Part shown: positions 14,743 through 22,446 of the stretch, piece by piece | Numbering within the stretch: the first letter of the stretch is position 1 | Layout of the letters: every line of letters begins with the position of its first letter | The notes under the pieces: generated by a model | Told to the model about the DNA's origin: nothing | Seen by the model: the letters and a program-made list of their open reading frames with translations, nothing else | Databases searched by the model: none | Source: a bacterium 210820-DFI.6.37 | GTDB taxonomy: Bacteria > Bacillota > Clostridia > Peptostreptococcales > Anaerovoracaceae | Assembly: GCA_020558355.1 (NCBI GenBank) | Contig: JAJCKG010000029.1 | Coordinates: 1-22,520 of the forward strand | Reading direction: 5' to 3' | DNA: 22,520 nucleotides | Position numbers and translations under genes: made by a program

Positions 14743-15541
14743 GACGGATGGGCCAGGCTGTTTAGCGGAACACGGCCTGTCCATATATATTGAGGCGCAG
14801 GGGAGAAAGCTGCTCTTTGATACAGGAGCGTCCGCTCTCTTTGCGGACAACGCAAAGCGTTTGAAGGTGGATCTGGAAGAGGTGGAGGCGCTGATTATCA
14901 GTCACGGACACTACGATCATACAGGCGGAGTGCCGGAATTCTGCCGAATCAACAAAATCGCACCGATTTATATCCATGAGGACGCTTTTTATGAGACGTA
15001 TGGAATGGAGAAGGGAAAGCCCAAGTCAGTAACCTCCGGCATCCGCTGGACCGATGAAGAACGAAGCCAAATCGATCCAAGGATTCTTCGGACCAGTGGG
15101 CCGGCGCGGCTGTCTGAGAATATAATTATATCCGGGACGATTCCAGAAATTGAAGGTCATGGGCAGACGGAGACCTTTTACCGAAAGCTGCCGGACGGAA
15201 GCTTCGAACCGGATCCTATGACACATGAACAGATTCTGGTCATCCGGGAGCCGGAAGGTCTGTACGTCTTTTCCGGATGCAGCCACAGAGGCGTTGTTCC
15301 GGCTATTCGCTATGCCAGAGAGCTCTTTGGCGGTGAACGGGTTGCGGTGCTGACAGCGGGGATGCACCTTTACAGCGCGGATGAGGAAACGCGGAGAAGG
15401 GTTATAGCTCAGGTCCTGGAGGAAGACATGGATATGGTGATACCGGTCCACTGCAGCGGTATCGAGGCGATCTGCGATCTGAAGCGGGCGCTGGGCGACA
15501 AATGTGTTGTGGCCACAGTAGGGAGCGGCTATGGATATTAA
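14714..15541 (+). CDS. Metallo-beta-lactamase-fold hydrolase
   Basis: A 275-residue cytosolic metal-dependent hydrolase. The metal-binding motif SHGHYDHTGG gives His64, His66, Asp68 and His69. Further candidate ligands are the His in FSGCSHRGVV, the His in AGMHLYSA and the His in PVHCSG. The layout, with an N-terminal TDGPGCLAEHGLSIYIEAQG and an inserted segment before the CSH motif, resembles COG1237 proteins. Those are often labelled as dihydropterin-ribofuranosylaminobenzene phosphate synthase-like, a name I would not rely on. AAAGGAGG around 14700-14707, within the preceding gene, is 6 bases from ATG 14714. The stop overlaps recX by 11 bases. Confidence 0.9.
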   Translation: MRFRFLMENKTDGPGCLAEHGLSIYIEAQGRKLLFDTGASALFADNAKRLKVDLEEVEALIISHGHYDHTGGVPEFCRINKIAPIYIHEDAFYETYGMEKGKPKSVTSGIRWTDEERSQIDPRILRTSGPARLSENIIISGTIPEIEGHGQTETFYRKLPDGSFEPDPMTHEQILVIREPEGLYVFSGCSHRGVVPAIRYARELFGGERVAVLTAGMHLYSADEETRRRVIAQVLEEDMDMVIPVHCSGIEAICDLKRALGDKCVVATVGSGYGY

Positions 15542-15983
15542 GGATACCGCGCTGAAGTATCTGGCGTCCCGGGCCAGGACCAGCGGAGAGATGAGAACGC
15601 GTCTTTTGGAAAAGGGGTTTGAAGCGGAGGAGATACAGCAGGTCATTAAGCAGCTGGAGGGACTCCATTATCTGGATGATGCGGATTACTGCGCAAGGTA
15701 CTTTGACTACGCCTTTGGAAAGGGAAAGGGTACTTTGCGGGTAAAGCGGGAGCTGGAGGAAAAGGGCGTTGACAGGGAGGTCATTCAGATTGCCCTTGAA
15801 GATTATGAAGGCGCCCAAACGGAGCTGGAACGGGCGAAGCTGCAGGCGGCAAAGATCGCGGAGGGACGGCTTCCTGATCAAAAGCTGATGGGAAAAATCG
15901 GCAGAAGACTGACGGCTCTCGGTTACAGCAGTGACATCGTATACCAGGTGATCGGCGCTTATATGAGAGAGCAGGGCCAGTAA
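15531..15983 (+). CDS. recX: Regulatory protein RecX
   Basis: A 150-residue helical protein that binds RecA filaments and usually limits RecA activity. The triple three-helix repeat of RecX is visible. The first unit runs ALKYLASRARTSGEMRTRLL then EKGFEAEEIQQVI and contains the signature R-x-x-S-x-x-E-x-x-x-x-L. The centre is YLDDADYCARYFDYAFGKGK, then G-x-x-x-L-x-x-x-L-x-x-K-G-V with VDREVI. The last unit ends with LTALGYSSDIVYQVI. It is the last gene of an overlapping four-gene operon, and recA is not in the window. The start at 15531 has GGGAG 6-8 bases upstream. AT-rich sequence with a small hairpin follows, but it is not a convincing terminator. Confidence 0.92.
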   Translation: MDIKDTALKYLASRARTSGEMRTRLLEKGFEAEEIQQVIKQLEGLHYLDDADYCARYFDYAFGKGKGTLRVKRELEEKGVDREVIQIALEDYEGAQTELERAKLQAAKIAEGRLPDQKLMGKIGRRLTALGYSSDIVYQVIGAYMREQGQ

Positions 15984-16065
15984 TTTTTTTCGAGAGATAC
16001 CCCTTTCGGGAAAGAAAAAAATTTAAAAAACTTTTGCGCATGCACCAAAAACGGGACATGGTTTG

Positions 16066-16074
16066 TGGTATAGT
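16066..16074 (+). promoter_or_regulatory. Extended -10 promoter ahead of the small membrane protein
   Basis: TGGTATAGT at 16066-16074 matches an extended -10 element (TG, one base, TATAGT, 5 of 6). No -35 box stands out. The start would be near 16081, 54 bases before the ATG at 16135. This is likely the promoter for the small membrane protein, the helical protein and the WYL regulator. Confidence 0.55.
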
Positions 16075-16134
16075 TTAACTATCAAGAGAAAGGGTATAAC
16101 TATATCAAGTAGAACAGATGGAGGTGCATACGAT

Positions 16135-16323
16135 ATGTTGTTGCTTTTACCGTGGATTTTTATGCTGATCGCGATTGCGGGTGTAGTGTTCCTGTGGGAG
16201 GATTATCGGAGAGAAAGTCAGAGGGCCTACAGAGAGCAGGAGAGGATGGTCATTTATGAGCAGCTGGAACAAGGATATGAAGATTTCAAAGAAGAACAGA
16301 GACGATGCAGAAAATGCTGTTAG
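16135..16323 (+). CDS. Small membrane protein, unrecognised
   Basis: A 62-residue protein. GGAGG at 16120-16124 is 10 bases before ATG 16135. The in-frame ATG at 16063 lies ahead of the predicted transcript start. Residues 1-19 are a hydrophobic helix (MLLLLPWIFMLIAIAGVVFL) and the rest is a very charged helical tail that would lie in the cytoplasm, ending in CRKCC. I do not recognise the family. The last 68 bases overlap the next gene in the +1 frame. The tail in this frame looks natural up to about FKEEQRR, so the end may instead continue into the next frame if there is a frameshift (natural or a sequence error). Confidence 0.6.
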   Translation: MLLLLPWIFMLIAIAGVVFLWEDYRRESQRAYREQERMVIYEQLEQGYEDFKEEQRRCRKCC

Positions 16324-16783
16324 CAAAAAACTAATTGAAAAAACCGAATGCTTTTACATCGACGCAGTAGAAGAATTTCGGGAAGCGGAGCAGAAAATCA
16401 TCAATGACTCCCAGTTCCGCAGCATCTTCCGCAAAAAAGATTATGACGGCAATATCGCGCTTCTGAAGGAATGCAGAAAGCGGGCGCTGAGCATCGATTT
16501 GCGGGAGCCGGAGTTTTACAGCAGCCAGCGGGAGGATACAAAAGCTGTGGCAGAGGCGCTGAGGCAGGCCGTTTCCGCTTTTACCGCGGTATGCGACGCT
16601 TATGTGCAGCTGCAGGTTTTTCTGAAGAAAAAGGCACAGAAAGAAGAAGCGAAGTTTTCCACTTATAAGGAAATTTTCAATAAGGTCAACGATTCGAAGA
16701 ACGCGGCAAACTCCGCGCTGCACCATCTGGACATTGTATATACAGACTATACGGAACTTTTTGGAGATGAAGCCCATGAGTGA
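16256..16783 (+). CDS. Helical cytosolic protein, unrecognised
   Basis: A 175-residue protein rich in charged residues, predicted to be almost entirely helical, with no signal peptide and no recognisable motif. It reads LIEKTECFYIDAVEEFREAE in the first third, and ends SALHHLDIVYTDYTELFGDE. The ATG at 16256 has AGGAGAGG (16238-16245) upstream and lies inside the small membrane protein gene, in the +1 frame. The alternative ATG at 16277 has no usable ribosome binding site. Its first 20 or so residues look less natural than the rest. Its stop overlaps the start of the WYL regulator by 8 bases, which suggests co-translation and a shared role. Confidence 0.65.
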   Translation: MSSWNKDMKISKKNRDDAENAVSKKLIEKTECFYIDAVEEFREAEQKIINDSQFRSIFRKKDYDGNIALLKECRKRALSIDLREPEFYSSQREDTKAVAEALRQAVSAFTAVCDAYVQLQVFLKKKAQKEEAKFSTYKEIFNKVNDSKNAANSALHHLDIVYTDYTELFGDEAHE

Positions 16784-17765
16784 CGGGTCGATCCGAAAGC
16801 TGCATCTTCTGTATTTTCTTCAGATTCTGCAGAAATACTCCGACGCGGAACACCCGCTGCTGCAGAAGGACATTCTGGATCTGATGAAGCTGGAATACGG
16901 CGTGAGCTGCGAGCGGAAGGCGGTGTCCAGAAACCTTGGGAATCTCCAGGATCTGGGTTATGAGATCGAGCATATTGATCAAAAGGGATATTATCTGAAA
17001 TCCCGTCCCTTTGAGGACAGCGAGCTTCGACTTCTTATTGACAGCGTCATGGCTTCCCGCCATATTCCGGAAGCTCAGGCAAAGAAGCTGACGGAAAAGC
17101 TTATTTGCCAGTCCAGCGTATATTTCAAGAAGCAGATGCGGCATGTCCACAATATCGAGCGGATGGAACACGACGCGGGGAACCAGCTGTTTTATACCAT
17201 CGAGCAGATCAGCCGGGCGATTGAAGATGGGAAAAAAATCACCTTCTTTTATAACAAGTACGGACCGGATAAAAAGCTGCGTCACACTACCAAGAGCAAG
17301 CATCTGGTAAATCCCTATCAGATCGTAGTTGCCAACGGACGGTATTATCTTATCGGCAATGTGGATAAATACAGCAATGTGACCCACTTCCGGGTGGAAA
17401 AAATTACAGAGATTCAGGTAGAAAAGGAAGCGGTAAAGCCGCAGGAGCAGGTGGATGAGCTGAAGGACGGACTGGATCTGCCGACCCATATGGCGGAGCA
17501 TCTTTACATGTTTTCCGGAAAGTCCTCCTGGATCACGCTGAAGGTGGAGGAAAAAGGAATCAACGATGTCATCGACTGGCTGGGAAGGGATGTGGACATT
17601 TCCCGCGGGGGAGATGATTTTCTGGTTCGGTTCAAGGCCAACGAGCAGTCCATCGGCTACTGGGCCGTTCAGTTCGGCAGTACAGTAGAAGTGCTGGAGC
17701 CGGAGCGTCTGCGGCGGCAGGTGGCGGAGCGGGTCAGGAAGATCTATCAGAAATATAAAGGATAA
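16776..17765 (+). CDS. WYL-domain transcriptional regulator
   Basis: A 329-residue cytosolic regulator. GGAG (16763-16766) is 9 bases before ATG 16776. The ATG at 16767 is directly next to it and so less likely. The N-terminal 60 residues form a winged helix (LHLLYFLQILQKYSDAEHPL then YGVSCERKAVSRNLGNLQDL). Residues about 135-210 are a WYL domain, in which FFYNKYGPDKKL leads into VNPYQIVVANGRYYLIGN. The tail (about 235-329) is a C-terminal WCX-type domain ending in LRRQVAERVRKIYQKY. WYL proteins bind nucleic acids or nucleotides and often control DNA damage or phage defence genes. The target here is not known. It is coupled to the upstream helical protein. Confidence 0.92.
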   Translation: MSDGSIRKLHLLYFLQILQKYSDAEHPLLQKDILDLMKLEYGVSCERKAVSRNLGNLQDLGYEIEHIDQKGYYLKSRPFEDSELRLLIDSVMASRHIPEAQAKKLTEKLICQSSVYFKKQMRHVHNIERMEHDAGNQLFYTIEQISRAIEDGKKITFFYNKYGPDKKLRHTTKSKHLVNPYQIVVANGRYYLIGNVDKYSNVTHFRVEKITEIQVEKEAVKPQEQVDELKDGLDLPTHMAEHLYMFSGKSSWITLKVEEKGINDVIDWLGRDVDISRGGDDFLVRFKANEQSIGYWAVQFGSTVEVLEPERLRRQVAERVRKIYQKYKG

Positions 17766-17769
17766 CATT

Positions 17770-19035
17770 ATGGAATATATCATTTTAGCGGCGGCTCTGG
17801 CCGCAGTGGTTCTGCTGATTCTCTGCCTGATACAACTTTACGGTCTGAGAAAAAACAGCGGTCAGGGCGGGCAGCTGCGAGAGACGCAGCGGGCTCTGCA
17901 GCAGGAGATCACCGCTTCCCGCCAGGAGACTTTGCAGTATGTACAGGGAAGCTTTAAAAACCTGGGTCAGATGCTTGCCGGAAATCAGCGCCAGTCCGCG
18001 GAGGCGCAGGATAAGAGGCTTGCTGAGCTGAACCGTCAGTTTGCGGTTATGGCAATGCAAAATGAGCAGAAGCTGGAACAGATGCGTCAGACCATGGAGA
18101 AACGGCTGGAGCTTTTGCGGGAAGATAACAGACGCCAGCTGGAAGAAATGCGCGGCACAGTGGATGAAAAACTGCAGAAAACGCTGGACGCCCGGATCAG
18201 CCAGTCTTTCCGCCTGGTAAGCGAGCGGCTGGAGCAGGTCTACAAGGGCTTGGGTGAAATGCGGAATCTGGCCGCCGGAGTCGGGGATCTGAAAAAGGTT
18301 CTGTCTAATGTGAAGACAAGAGGGATCCTGGGAGAGATTCAGCTGGGCGCTATTCTGGAACAGATCCTGGCGCCGGATCAGTATGAAGAAAACGTGCGGA
18401 CAAAGCCTTCCGGAACAGAGCGGGTAGAATTTGCGGTTCGCCTTCCCGGAGAGGAGGATGGCTGCGTTTATCTGCCTGTTGACGCAAAATTTCCGGCAGA
18501 CGCGTATGTCGGCCTGTTAGACGCGTATGATACAGGAGACCGGCAGAAGATACAGGAAGCGGGAAAGCTGCTGGAACGGGCTGTGAAAAAGTCGGCCAGG
18601 GACATCCATGAAAAATATGTGGAGCCTCCCGCGACGACAGACTTTGCCATTCTGTTCCTTCCCTTTGAGGGGCTTTACGCGGAGGTGGTCCGGCGGGGAC
18701 TGGTGGAAACTTTGCAGCGGGACTACAAAATCAATGTGGCAGGTCCTACGACTATGGCCGCGCTTCTCAACAGCTTGCAGATGGGCTTTAAGACGCTGGC
18801 GATCCAGAAGCATTCCAGTCAGGTGTGGGATGTTCTGGGAGCGGTAAAAACAGAATTCGACAAGTTCGGCGATGTGCTGACCGCCACGCAGAACCGGATC
18901 AATCAGGCTAACGCGGAGCTTGACAAGCTGATCGGGACCAGAACCAGAAGCATCCAGCGCAAGCTGCGGGGCGTTTCGGCGCTGGAAGAAAGTGAAAGTA
19001 AAAAACTGTTTGATTTTACAGATGACATAGATTAA
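17770..19035 (+). CDS. rmuC: RmuC-family DNA recombination protein
   Basis: A 421-residue protein that starts 4 bases after the regulator ends. Residues 1-22 are an N-terminal membrane helix. Residues about 30-170 are a long coiled coil rich in Gln and Glu. Residues about 175-400 form the RmuC domain, a PD-(D/E)XK nuclease-like fold. Family motifs are TRGILGEIQLGAILEQILAP, DAKFPADAYVGLLDAYDTGD, the region AILFLPFEGLYAEVVRRGLV, and NVAGPTTMAALLNSLQMGFK. E. coli RmuC limits recombination between inverted repeats. Its biochemical activity is not well settled. The close spacing to the WYL regulator suggests shared transcription. Confidence 0.94.
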   Translation: MEYIILAAALAAVVLLILCLIQLYGLRKNSGQGGQLRETQRALQQEITASRQETLQYVQGSFKNLGQMLAGNQRQSAEAQDKRLAELNRQFAVMAMQNEQKLEQMRQTMEKRLELLREDNRRQLEEMRGTVDEKLQKTLDARISQSFRLVSERLEQVYKGLGEMRNLAAGVGDLKKVLSNVKTRGILGEIQLGAILEQILAPDQYEENVRTKPSGTERVEFAVRLPGEEDGCVYLPVDAKFPADAYVGLLDAYDTGDRQKIQEAGKLLERAVKKSARDIHEKYVEPPATTDFAILFLPFEGLYAEVVRRGLVETLQRDYKINVAGPTTMAALLNSLQMGFKTLAIQKHSSQVWDVLGAVKTEFDKFGDVLTATQNRINQANAELDKLIGTRTRSIQRKLRGVSALEESESKKLFDFTDDID

Positions 19036-19049
19036 AGGAGCGATTTCAT

Positions 19050-19748
19050 ATGAGTATTTACGCAATCGGAGATCTGCACCTGTCTTTTGCTCCGGGGGTT
19101 GAAAAGCCCATGGATATTTACGGCAGTGTGTGGAAAAACCATGCGGAAAAACTGAGACGAAACTGGAAGATGCAGATCCGGCCGGAAGACACGGTGATTC
19201 TGGCCGGGGATATTTCCTGGGGGCTGCGGCTTTCTGAGGCCATGTATGATTTTCAGTGGATTCATGACCTCCCCGGAAAAAAAGTGATTTTCAAAGGAAA
19301 CCATGACCTGTGGTGGAACGGAATCAGCAAGCTTAACAGCCTGTTTGATTCGATTACCTTTGTACAGAATACGGCTTATGAAGCGGAGGGGTGTTTCCTG
19401 TGCGGAAGCCGGGGCTGGATCTGTCCGGGCCATGATGATTTTACCGGGCAGGATGAAAAAATCTACAAGCGGGAGCTGCTGCGGCTGGAAATGTCTTTAA
19501 AGGACGCCAAAGAGAGGGGCGCGGAAACCATCATCGGGGTCCTGCATTTTCCGCCGTCAGCGGGCAGCCATTGCGGTTCGGAATTTACCCGGCTCTTTGA
19601 GTCTTATGGCGTTAGTCAGGTGGTTTATGGACATCTCCACGGAGATGACGCATATGGAAATGGCCTGAAAGGGTATTATAATGGGGTGACGTACAGGCTG
19701 GTATCGCTGGATTATCTGGCGTGCAAGCCTTTGCGCGTAAAGGAGTGA
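19050..19748 (+). CDS. Calcineurin-like metallophosphoesterase
   Basis: A 232-residue cytosolic phosphoesterase. The metal ligand motifs appear in the expected order: GDLHLS at residues 7-12, LAGDISWGLR, FKGNHDLWW, VLHFPPS and GHLHGDD. They match the calcineurin-like superfamily, in a clostridial group related to YkuE- or YfcE-like proteins but with no assigned substrate. AAAGGAG (about 19034-19040) precedes ATG 19050, 14 bases after rmuC. Its TGA (19746-19748) lies between the ribosome binding site and start of deoB, so it is translationally linked to nucleoside salvage genes, though that may be coincidence. Confidence 0.9.
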   Translation: MSIYAIGDLHLSFAPGVEKPMDIYGSVWKNHAEKLRRNWKMQIRPEDTVILAGDISWGLRLSEAMYDFQWIHDLPGKKVIFKGNHDLWWNGISKLNSLFDSITFVQNTAYEAEGCFLCGSRGWICPGHDDFTGQDEKIYKRELLRLEMSLKDAKERGAETIIGVLHFPPSAGSHCGSEFTRLFESYGVSQVVYGHLHGDDAYGNGLKGYYNGVTYRLVSLDYLACKPLRVKE

Positions 19749-19753
19749 TGAAA

Positions 19754-20935
19754 ATGATAAAACGAGTTGCGTTGATTGTAATGGATAGTCTGGGTGTGGG
19801 CGCGCTTCCGGACGCGGAGCGTTATGGAGATAAGGGCGCTGACACTTTGGGCCATATTGCCCGGGAGTATTCGGACCTGTCCATTCCTAACCTGCGGAAG
19901 CTGGGGTTTGGAAATATTCAGGGGGCGGCCGGCGGCCGGTTTGCTGTGGACGCGCCTTTGGGAGCTTTCGGAAAATTAAAGGAAATTTCAAGGGGAAAGG
20001 ATACCATTACCGGCCACTGGGAAATAGCCGGACTCTATACGGAGGTTCCTTTTAAGACTTATCCGGAAGGATTTCCCGGGGAATTTATCGAGAAATTTCA
20101 GAATGCGATAGGGCGGGAAGTTCTGGGCAACTGCGCCGCTTCCGGAACTGTGATTATTGAAGAGCTTGGCCCGGAGCATGAGGCTACGGGAAAGCCCATT
20201 GTCTATACTTCCGCGGACAGTGTTTTTCAGATTGCGGCCAATATTGATGTAATCCCGCTGAAGGAGCTGTACCGGATCTGCGAGATTGCCCGGGAAATGC
20301 TGACCGGAGACTGGGCCTGCGGCCGAGTGATCGCCCGGCCTTATGTGCTGAAGGAGGACGGAACCAGGGAGAGGACCCCGGACCGAAGGGATTATGCTGT
20401 TTCTCCGCCTGAGCCGACGATGCTGGATCATGTGGCCGCCGCGGGAAAGGAAACCTATGCCATAGGAAAGATACGGGATATTTTCAATGGACAGGGGATT
20501 TCCAAGTGGGTCCATACGGATGATAATATGGATGGAGTGGATAAAACGATCCAGGCTCTGCGGCAGGACTTTGAGGGTCTGATTTTCACCAATCTGGTGG
20601 ATTTTGATTCCAAGTACGGGCACAGAAGAGATCCCATCGGCTACGGAAAAGCCATCGAAGCGTTGGATGCGAGACTGCCGGAAATCATGGGGGCTATGAA
20701 GGAAAGCGATGTGCTGATTTTGTGCGCGGATCATGGAAACGACCCGGTTCACAGCGGATGGGACCATACAAGGGAGCATGTGCCTGTGGTCCTTTTTGGC
20801 GACGGAATTAAGGCCGGAGCGGATCTGGGCGTCAGGGATTCCTTTGCGGATATTGGCGCTTCCATATGCGAAATGCTGGGAGCGGAAAGAACGGCGGTAG
20901 GAACCAGTTTTCTGGATAAAATTCAAGCGCGCTAA
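19754..20935 (+). CDS. deoB: Phosphopentomutase
   Basis: A 393-residue cytosolic enzyme that converts (deoxy)ribose 1-phosphate to the 5-phosphate, linking nucleoside breakdown to the pentose phosphate pathway. The start is ATG 19754, 8 bases after AGGAG (19741-19745). The ATG at 19748 is only 2 bases away from that site. Family motifs of the alkaline phosphatase fold are MDSLGVGALPDAERYGDKGA at the N-terminus, the active-site Thr in KDTITGHWEIAG, NLVDFDSKYGHRRDPIGYG, and the metal site DHGNDPVHSGWDHTREHVPV. The length fits the family. The nucleoside phosphorylase follows after 53 bases, and together they form a common salvage unit. Confidence 0.96.
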   Translation: MIKRVALIVMDSLGVGALPDAERYGDKGADTLGHIAREYSDLSIPNLRKLGFGNIQGAAGGRFAVDAPLGAFGKLKEISRGKDTITGHWEIAGLYTEVPFKTYPEGFPGEFIEKFQNAIGREVLGNCAASGTVIIEELGPEHEATGKPIVYTSADSVFQIAANIDVIPLKELYRICEIAREMLTGDWACGRVIARPYVLKEDGTRERTPDRRDYAVSPPEPTMLDHVAAAGKETYAIGKIRDIFNGQGISKWVHTDDNMDGVDKTIQALRQDFEGLIFTNLVDFDSKYGHRRDPIGYGKAIEALDARLPEIMGAMKESDVLILCADHGNDPVHSGWDHTREHVPVVLFGDGIKAGADLGVRDSFADIGASICEMLGAERTAVGTSFLDKIQAR

Positions 20936-20988
20936 AAGAGCTGCCGGACAGAAACCGGGAAAAGTCTGAATCGAGGGGGATCAGTACG

Positions 20989-22296
20989 ATGAATATGAAC
21001 GATATCATTATAAAAAAGAGAGATTGCGGAGTCCTTTCCAAGGAAGAAATCCGATTTTTTGTTGAGGGCTACACACAAGGAGCTGTTCCGGATTATCAGG
21101 CTTCCGCTCTTCTCATGGCAATCTTTTTTCAGGGAATGAATAAAGAAGAAACCTATGCGTTGACTTCCGCAATGCGGGATTCGGGAGACAGGGCCGATCT
21201 TTCTTCCATCAATGGGATCAAAGTGGATAAGCACAGCACCGGAGGTGTGGGAGACAAGACTACTTTTATTGTGGCGCCCATCGCGGCTGCCTGCGGCGTA
21301 CCTGTGGCAAAGATGAGCGGAAGGGGCCTTGGCTTTACCGGCGGGACTGTGGATAAAATGGAGTCGATTCCAGGGTTTCGGACTACTTTGTCAGAGCGGG
21401 AATTTACGGATCTGGTGAATAAGAATGGTCTTGCGGTCATCGGCCAGACGGGAAGCATCGCGCCCGCGGATAAGAAGATCTACGCACTGCGGGATGTGAC
21501 AGGAACGGTGGAAAATCTGAGCCTGATCACTTCCAGCATTATGAGCAAAAAGCTGGCCTGCGGAAGCGACGCTATTGTTCTGGATGTAAAATGCGGGGCC
21601 GGAGCTTTTATGGAACGGCAGGAGGCTGCGGAAGAGCTGGGAAAGCTGATGGTGGAAATCGGCAATGCGGATGGAAAAAAGACGGCTGCCGTGATTACAG
21701 ATATGGATCAGCCGCTGGGCAGAGCTGTAGGAAACAGTCTGGAAGTCATCGAAGCCATTGAGACTTTAAAGGGAGCCGGGCCGGAGGACATTACAGAGCT
21801 CTCTCTTACTCTGGCGGGAATGATGGTTTACGCGGGAGGAAAAGCGGAGACACCTGAGGAAGGCCGAAAAAAAGCGGAAGAAAGTCTCCGAAGCGGCGCG
21901 GCGCTTGAAAAAATGCGCCTGTTTATTCAGGGCCAGGGCGGCGATCCGGCCGTAATCCACGATTACAGCCTCTTTGCGCAGCCAAGCTGTTTTGTGGAAA
22001 TTGTAAGCCCAAAAACAGGCTTCGTCCAGAAAATTCACGCGAAACAGGCGGGAATCGCCTCTCAGCACGCCGGAGCCGGGCGGGCGACAAAGGAGGATTC
22101 TATTGATATGACTGCTGGCCTGTATCTCTACAAAAAGGTTGGGGAGGCAGTCCTGGAGGGCCAGCTTCTGGCCGCTGTCTATGGAAATGATGAGGAAAAA
22201 GTACAGGCGGGAGCGGAAGAACTTTTGGCCGCCTATGAGATCGGCGATGAAAAGCCGGAAAAGCGAAAACTGGTCAAGAAAGTAATCGGCCTGTAG
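20989..22296 (+). CDS. pdp: Pyrimidine-nucleoside (thymidine) phosphorylase
   Basis: A 435-residue cytosolic enzyme that splits uridine, thymidine or deoxyuridine with phosphate to release the base and (deoxy)ribose 1-phosphate, the substrate of the preceding phosphopentomutase. Motifs include DKHSTGGVGDKTTFIVAPIA, SGRGLGFTGGTVDKMESIPG, SIAPADKKIYALRDVTGTVE and the family region DMDQPLGRAVGNSLEVIEAI. The three-domain structure and length are typical. GAGGGGGA (20973-20980) is 8 bases before ATG 20989. Whether it prefers uridine and thymidine (Pdp) or only deoxyribosides (DeoA) cannot be decided from motifs, so the symbol is tentative. No terminator was found, and the repeat array begins about 57 bases later. 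Confidence 0.94.
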   Translation: MNMNDIIIKKRDCGVLSKEEIRFFVEGYTQGAVPDYQASALLMAIFFQGMNKEETYALTSAMRDSGDRADLSSINGIKVDKHSTGGVGDKTTFIVAPIAAACGVPVAKMSGRGLGFTGGTVDKMESIPGFRTTLSEREFTDLVNKNGLAVIGQTGSIAPADKKIYALRDVTGTVENLSLITSSIMSKKLACGSDAIVLDVKCGAGAFMERQEAAEELGKLMVEIGNADGKKTAAVITDMDQPLGRAVGNSLEVIEAIETLKGAGPEDITELSLTLAGMMVYAGGKAETPEEGRKKAEESLRSGAALEKMRLFIQGQGGDPAVIHDYSLFAQPSCFVEIVSPKTGFVQKIHAKQAGIASQHAGAGRATKEDSIDMTAGLYLYKKVGEAVLEGQLLAAVYGNDEEKVQAGAEELLAAYEIGDEKPEKRKLVKKVIGL

Positions 22297-22353
22297 CGCG
22301 ATAGATTGAGACGATAGGAAAACAGGCGGGAAGCCGGGAAAGCGAAAGCACAG

Positions 22354-22427
22354 CGGGAAGCGGTCGCCACCGCCACTGGAATCCGGCAAATGGCGACGAG
22401 CCGAAGGGCTTTGCGCCAAAACAGGCG
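22354..22427. repeat. 74-bp structured repeat, copy 1
   Basis: This copy is identical to copy 2 except at 22372 and 22399, so 72 of 74 bases match. It contains three inverted repeats: GTCGCCA (22363-22369) with TGGCGAC (22391-22397), AGCC (22399-22402) with GGCT (22407-22410), and CGCC with GGCG at the right end. The unit is bounded by a shorter, more variable spacer that is also partly repeated to the left (AACAGGCG and GGGAAAG near 22321-22341). Confidence 0.85.
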
Positions 22428-22446
22428 ACCAGACGGGAAAGAATAA

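Noticed and set aside
15983..16030. AT-rich hairpin after recX as a terminator
   Set aside because: The only strong stem is CCC-TTTC-GGG, and the T-run precedes it. This does not fit a + strand terminator, and no minus-strand gene ends here.
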